This document shows positions 59,391-64,000 of a stretch of DNA of 64,000 bases, piece by piece. The translations under genes were made by a program, and so were the position numbers. The notes beneath the pieces are model-generated. The model was given only the letters and a program-made list of their open reading frames with translations, was not told the DNA's origin and did no database searches. The DNA comes from Panulirus ornatus (Eukaryota; Arthropoda; Malacostraca; Decapoda; Palinuridae): the NCBI RefSeq assembly GCF_036320965.1, contig NC_092225.1:33888387-33952386 (forward strand), written 5' to 3'. Within the stretch, counting starts at the first letter, position 1; every line of letters begins with the position of its first letter.

Positions 59391-60615
59391 GCATGAGAGT
59401 CAGGCAGGAGGAGAGAGAGGGGCTTAGGACAGGAGTCAGGCAGGGTCGGATATAGAGGCTTGGGACGAGAGTCAGGCAGGACAGGAGAGAGAGGCTTGGG
59501 ACGAGAGTCAGGCAGGACAGGAGAGAGAGGCTTGGGACGAGATTCAGACAGGACATGAGAGAAAGGCTTCGGACGAGAGTCAGGCAGAACAAGAGATAGA
59601 AGCTTGGGAGGAGAGGCAGTCAGGACAGTAAAGAGAAGCTTGGAGCGAGAGTCAAGCAGGACAGGAGAAAGAGGCTTGGGACAGAGTCAGGCAGGATATG
59701 AGAGAGAGGCTTTGGAGGAGAGTCAGGCAGGACAGGGGAGAGAGGTTTGAGACGATAGTCAGGCAGGACAGGTAAGAAAGGCTAGGAACGAGAGTCAGGC
59801 AGGACAGGAGAGAGAGGCTTGACGAGAGAGACAGGCAGGACAGGAGAGAGAGGCTTGAGACGACGGGCGGGCAGGGTAGGAGAGAGAGGCTTAGGACGAG
59901 AGTCAGTCAGGACAGGACAGAGAGGGTTAGGACGAGAGTCAAGCAGGACAAGAGAGAGACGCTTTTGACGAGAGTCAGGCAGGAGAGGAGAGAGAGGCTT
60001 GGGACGAGAATCAGCCACGACAGGAGAGAGAGGCTTGGGACCATAATCAGGCAGGACAGGGGAGAAAGGCTTGGGACGAGAGTCAGGCAGTACAGGAGAG
60101 AGATGATTGACGAGAGAGTCAAGCAGGAAGGGAGAGGGAGGCTTGGGACAACGTTCAGGCAGGGTAGGAGAGAGAGAGGCTTAGGACGAGAGTCAGGCAG
60201 GACAGGAGAGAGAAGCTTGGGACGAGAGTCAGGAAGGACAGAAGAGATATGCTTGGGGAGAGAGTCAGGCAGGACATGAGAGAGAGGCTTGGGACGAGAG
60301 TCAGGCAGGACAGGAGAGAGAAGCTTAGGACGAGAGTTAGACAGGAGGAGAGAGAGGGGCTTAGGAAAGGAGTCAGGAAGGGTCGGATAGAGAGGCTTGG
60401 GACGAGAGTCAGGCAGGACAGGAGAAAGAGGCTTTTGACGAGAGTGAGGCAGGACAGGAAAGAGAGGCTTAGGATGAGAGTCAGGCAGGACAGAAGAGAG
60501 AGGCTTGACGAGATAGTCAGGCAGGAGAGGAGAGAAAGGTTTGGGACGATATTCATGCAGGACAGGGGATAGAGGCTTGGGACGAGAGTTAGGCAGGACA
60601 GGAGAGAGAGGCTTG
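59391..60615 (+). repeat. ~1.23-kb unit D1
   Basis: Begins at GCATGAGAGTCAGGCAGGAG (59,391), repeated at 60,616. The GGCAGTCAGGACAGTAAAG variant is at 59,615, 60,842 and 63,395, giving offsets of 1,227 and 3,780. D1 has the monomer TTGACGAGAGAGACAGGC and the CGACGGGCGGGCAGGG variant. No AATAATT marker occurs in this family. Confidence 0.85.
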
Positions 60616-61838
60616 GCATGAGAGTCAGGCAGGAGGAGAGAGAGGGGCTTAGGACAGGAGTCAGGCAGGGTCGGATATAGAGGCTTGGGACGAGAGTCAG
60701 GCAGGACAGGAGAGAGAGGCTTGGGACGAGAGTCAGGCAGGATAGAGGAGAGAGAGGCTTGGGACGAGATTCAGACAGGACATGAGAGAAAGGCTTCGGA
60801 CGAGAGTCAGGCAGAACAAGAGATAGAAGCTTGGGAGGAGAGGCAGTCAGGACAGTAAAGAGAAGTTGGGAGCGAGAGTCAAGCAGGACAGGAGAAAGAG
60901 GCTTGGGACAGAGTCAGGCAGGATATGAGAGAGAGGCATTGGAGGAGAGTCAGGCAGGATATGAGAGAGAGGCATTGGAGGAGAGTCAGGCAGGACAGGG
61001 GAGAGAGGTTTGAGACGATAGTCAGGCAGGACAGGTAAGAAAGGCTAGGAACGAGAGTCAGGCAGGACAGGAGAGAGAGGCTTGAGACGACGGGAGGGCA
61101 GGGTAGGAGAGAGAGGCTTAGGACGAGAGTCAGTCAGGACAGGACAGAGAGGGTTAGGACGAGAATCAAGCAGGACAAGAGAGAGACGCTTTTGACGAGA
61201 GTCAGGCAGGAGAGGAGAGAGAGGCTTGGGACGAGAATCAGCCACGACAGGAGAGAAAGGCTTGGGACCATAATCAGGCAGGACAGGGGAGAAAGGCTTG
61301 GGACGAGAGTCAGGCAGTACAGGAGAGAGATGATTGACGAGAGAGTCAAGCAGGAAGGGAAAGGGAGGCTTGGGACAACGTTCAGGTAGGGTAGGAGAGA
61401 GAGAGGCTTAGGACGAGAGTCAGGCAGGACAGGAGAGAGAAGCTTGGGACGAGAGTCAGGAAGGACAGAAGAGATATGCTTGGGGAGAGAGTCAGGCAGG
61501 ACATGAGAGAGAGGCTTGGGACGAGAGTCAGGCAGGACAGGAGAGAGAAGCTTAGGACGAGAGTTAGGCAGGAGGAGAGAGAGGGGCTTAGGAAAGGAGT
61601 CAGGAAGGGTCGGATAGAGAGGCTTGGGACGAGAGTCAGGCAGGACAGGAGAAAGAGGCTTTTGACGAGAGTGAGGCAGGACAGGAAAGAGAGGCTTAGG
61701 ATGAGAGTCAGGCAGGACAGAAGAGAGAGGCTTGACGAGATAGTCAGGCAGGAGAGGAGAGAAAGGTTTGGGACGATATTCATGCAGGACAGGGGATAGA
61801 GGCTTGGGACGAGAGTTAGGCAGGACAGGAGAGAGAGG
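60616..61838 (+). repeat. ~1.23-kb unit D2
   Basis: Tandem copy of D1 with one monomer lost (TTGACGAGAGAGACAGGC) and one gained (GGATATGAGAGAGAGGCATT is doubled at about 60,928-60,999). It has CGACGGGAGGGCAGGG in place of CGACGGGCGGGCAGGG. The gain and loss leave the overall offset near 1,227. Confidence 0.85.
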
Positions 61839-63284
61839 CTAGACGAGAGAGTCAGAGAGGACAAAAGAGAGAGGCTTGGGACGACGGTCAGGCAGGGTAG
61901 GAGAGAGAGGCTTGGGACGAGACTCAAGCAAGACACGAAAAAGAGGGTTAGGACGAGAGTCAGGCAGGACAGGAGAGAGAGGCCTGGGACGAGTATCAGG
62001 CATGACAGGAGACCGACGCTTGGGACGAGAGTCAGGGGGAACAGGAAAAAGAGTCTTGGGACGAGAGTTAGGCAGGGCAGGAGAGAGAGTATTGGGAAGA
62101 CAGGCAGGTAGGACCGGAGAGATAGGCTTGGGACGAGAGTCAGGCAGGACAGGAGAGAGAGTCTTGGGACGAGAGTCAGGCAGGACAGGAGAGAGATGCT
62201 TGGGACGACAATAAGGAAGGAAATGAGAGAGAGGCTTGGGACTAGAGTCAGGCAGGACAGGAAAGAGAATCTTGGGACGAGAATCAGGCAGGACAAGAGA
62301 GGCTTGGGACCGAGTTAGTTAGGATAAGGGAGGGAAGCTTGGGACGAGAATCAAGCAGGACAGGTAAGAGAGAGGCTTGGGACGAGAGTCAGGCAGGACA
62401 AGAGAGAGAGAGGATTTGGACGAGAGTCAGTCAGAACAGAGAGAATGGCTTGGGACGAGAGTCATTCAGGACAGGAGGGAGAGCCTTGGGAAGAGAGTCA
62501 TGCAGGACAGGGGAGAGAGGCCTGTGACGAGAGACAGTCAGGACAGGAGGGAGAGGCTTAGGATGAGAGTCAAGCATGACAGAAGATAGGGGCTTGGGAT
62601 GAGAATAAATCTGGACAGGACAGAGAGTCTTAGGACGAGAGTCAGGCTGGACAGGAGAGTGAGGCTTGGGAGAAGAGTCAGGTAGGGTAGGAGAGAAGGG
62701 CTTCGGACGAGATTCAGGCAAGAAGGAGAAAGAGGCTTGGGATGAGAGTCAGACAGGACATGAGAGAGAGGCTTGGGAAGAGAGTCAGGCAGGACAAGAG
62801 AGAGTGGCTTGGAACGAGACTCAGGCAGGACAGGAGAGAAAAACTTGGGACGAGAGTCAGGCAGGATATGAGAGAGAGGCTTTGGACGAGAGTCAGGTAG
62901 GACAGGAGAGAGAGGCTTGGGACGATAGTCAGGCAGGACAGGGGGGAAAGGCTAGAGACGAGAGTCAGGCAGGACAGGAGAGAGAGGATTGACGAGAGAG
63001 TCAGGCAGGACAGGATTGAGAGGCTTGGGAATACGGTCGGGCAGGGTAGGAGAGAGAGGCTTAGTACGAGAGTCAGGCAGGTCAGGACAGAGAGGGTTAT
63101 GACGAGAGTCAGGCAGGACAGGACAGAGAAACTTGGGACGAGAGTCAGGCACGACAGGATAGAGAGCCTTGCGACGAGAGTCAGGCAGAACAAGAGATAG
63201 AAGATTGGGAGGAGAGGCACGCAGGACAGGAGAGAGAAACATGGAGCGAGAGTCAAGCAGGACAGGAGAGAGAGTCTTGGGACT
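61839..63284 (+). repeat. Mixed monomer array between D2 and D3
   Basis: Array without a clear partner in the window. It includes GACCGACGCTTGGG, GTCAGGGGGAACAGG, GACCGAGTTAGTTAGG (near 62,309) and a GAGAATAAATCTGG form (near 62,602) resembling the ACAATAAATC marker. Several monomers here have odd lengths, so frames are short. No gene was seen. Confidence 0.8.
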
Positions 63285-64000
63285 GAGTCAGGCAGGACAG
63301 GAGAGAGAGGCTTGGGACGAGATTCAGACAGGACATGAGAGAAAGGCTTCGGACGAGAGTCAGGCAGAACAAGAGATAGAAGCTTGGGAGGAGAGGCAGT
63401 CAGGACAGTAAAGAGAAGCTTGGAGCGAGAGTCAAGCAGGACAGGAGAAAGAGGCTTGGGACAGAGTCAGGCAGGATATGAGAGAGAGGCTTTGGAGGAG
63501 AGTCAGGCAGGACAGGGGAGAGAGGTTTGAGACGATAGTCAGGCAGGACAGGTAAGAAAGGCTAGGAACGAGAGTCAGGCAGGACAGGAGAGAGAGGCTT
63601 GACGAGAGAGACAGGCAGGACAGGAGAGAGAGGCTTGAGACGACGGGCGGGCAGGGTAGGAGAGAGAGGCTTAGGACGAGAGTCAGTCAGGACAGGACAG
63701 AGAGGGTTAGGACGAGAGTCAAGCAGGACAAGAGAGAGACGCTTTTGACGAGAGTCAGGCAGGAGAGGAGAGAGAGGCTTGGGACGAGAATCAGCCACGA
63801 CAGGAGAGAGAGGCTTGGGACCATAATCAGGCAGGACAGGGGAGAAAGGCTTGGGACGAGAGTCAGGCAGTACAGGAGAGAGATGATTGACGAGAGAGTC
63901 AAGCAGGAAGGGAGAGGGAGGCTTGGGACAACGTTCAGGCAGGGTAGGAGAGAGAGAGGCTTAGGACGAGAGTCAGGCAGGACAGGAGAGAGAAGCTTGG
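63285..64000 (+). repeat. Unit D3, identical to D1 (cut by window end)
   Basis: Appears identical to 59,505-60,220 over all 716 bases compared, at an offset of exactly 3,780, which is 105 times 36. It carries the D1 forms (TTGACGAGAGAGACAGGC, CGACGGGCGGGCAGGG) and not the D2 forms. It continues past the window, so 716 is a minimum. Confidence 0.9.

Larger units (their letters stand above)
1..64000 (+). repeat. 36-bp satellite array filling the window
   Basis: The whole window is a direct tandem array with a 36-base period. The commonest monomer, written as two halves, is ACGAGAGTCAGGCAGGAC followed by AGGAGAGAGAGGCTTGGG: 17 G, 11 A, 5 C and 3 T. Nearly every monomer keeps GAGTC, GGCAGGA and a GAGAGAG run. 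I saw no inverted stretch and no unique DNA; both window ends lie inside the array. Variants are mostly substitutions, with recurring 35-base forms: one with ACAGAGTC plus GATATGAGAGGG, another with CAAGTAGGAGAAAG. About 1,780 copies fit in the window. Arrays of this kind are known as satellites or very large minisatellites in eukaryotes. The family is not one I recognise by name, and the host species cannot be inferred. Confidence 0.97.

Noticed and set aside
1..64000. CRISPR array, because the repeat length is 36
   Set aside because: The repeats are contiguous and degenerate with no unique spacers between them, and no cas-like gene is present.
1..64000. Bacterial giant repeat protein or surface adhesin locus
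   Set aside because: Frames are not maintained, no secretion or anchor domain appears, and HOR layering of this kind is a eukaryotic satellite property.
1..64000. Telomere or subtelomere end, from TTAGG words such as GCTTAGGACG
   Set aside because: TTAGG occurs singly as a variant of TTGGG inside monomers and is never in tandem.
1..64000. tRNA, rRNA or structured small RNA genes
   Set aside because: No box A/B-like, anticodon-arm or rRNA-like stretch was seen, and the strand bias makes self-complementary stems scarce.

Overview
The window is one uninterrupted head-to-tail satellite array. Every stretch I read, from base 1 to base 64,000, is built from a degenerate 36-bp monomer, roughly 1,780 copies, all in the same orientation. 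The array runs off both ends, so its true length and its flanks are unknown. I find no protein-coding gene, RNA gene, transposon, CRISPR array, telomere repeat or single-copy DNA. This points to a eukaryotic nuclear genome (satellite or giant minisatellite, often subtelomeric or heterochromatic). The species cannot be read from the sequence. The + strand is strongly purine-rich: the commonest monomer is 28 of 36 purines and 22 of 36 G+C.

The monomer can be written as two 18-base halves, ACGAGAGTCAGGCAGGAC and AGGAGAGAGAGGCTTGGG, which share GAGAG-two bases-AGGC in register, so it may be an old dimer. Because 36 is 12 codons and the C/T-rich strand has few codons near a stop, long open frames appear in several frames (up to 512 codons on the - strand, repeating LPDSRPKPLSPV). 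I treat these as products of the repeat, not genes.

Layout. 1-8.5 kb: older, partly diverged block duplications (three copies of a ~0.75-kb block, two copies of a ~1.6-kb block 5.46 kb apart). 8.5-20.1 kb: mixed array with ~0.57-kb and ~0.3-kb duplicated blocks. 20.11-21.66 kb: the 36-bp phase collapses into homopolymer and single-base indel noise, which looks like unpolished sequence. 21.7-39 kb: a ~4.4-kb higher-order repeat (HOR), including two 1.69-kb stretches that appear identical, joined by a second indel-rich tract (28.15-30.86 kb). 35.8-55.6 kb: two tandem copies of a ~9.9-kb HOR. 54.4-59.4 kb: three ~1.6-1.7-kb units. 59.4-64 kb: a ~1.23-kb unit repeated, with a stretch of at least 716 bp identical at an offset of exactly 3,780 bp (105 monomers).

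Nested structure (possible 18-mer, 36-mer, ~100-290-bp modules, 1.2-1.7 kb, 4.4 kb, 9.9 kb) is the main biological content. It fits repeated unequal exchange and conversion. Two tracts should be treated as probable assembly or consensus weak points before anything is built on them. All block boundaries and identities were read by eye and are approximate unless stated.
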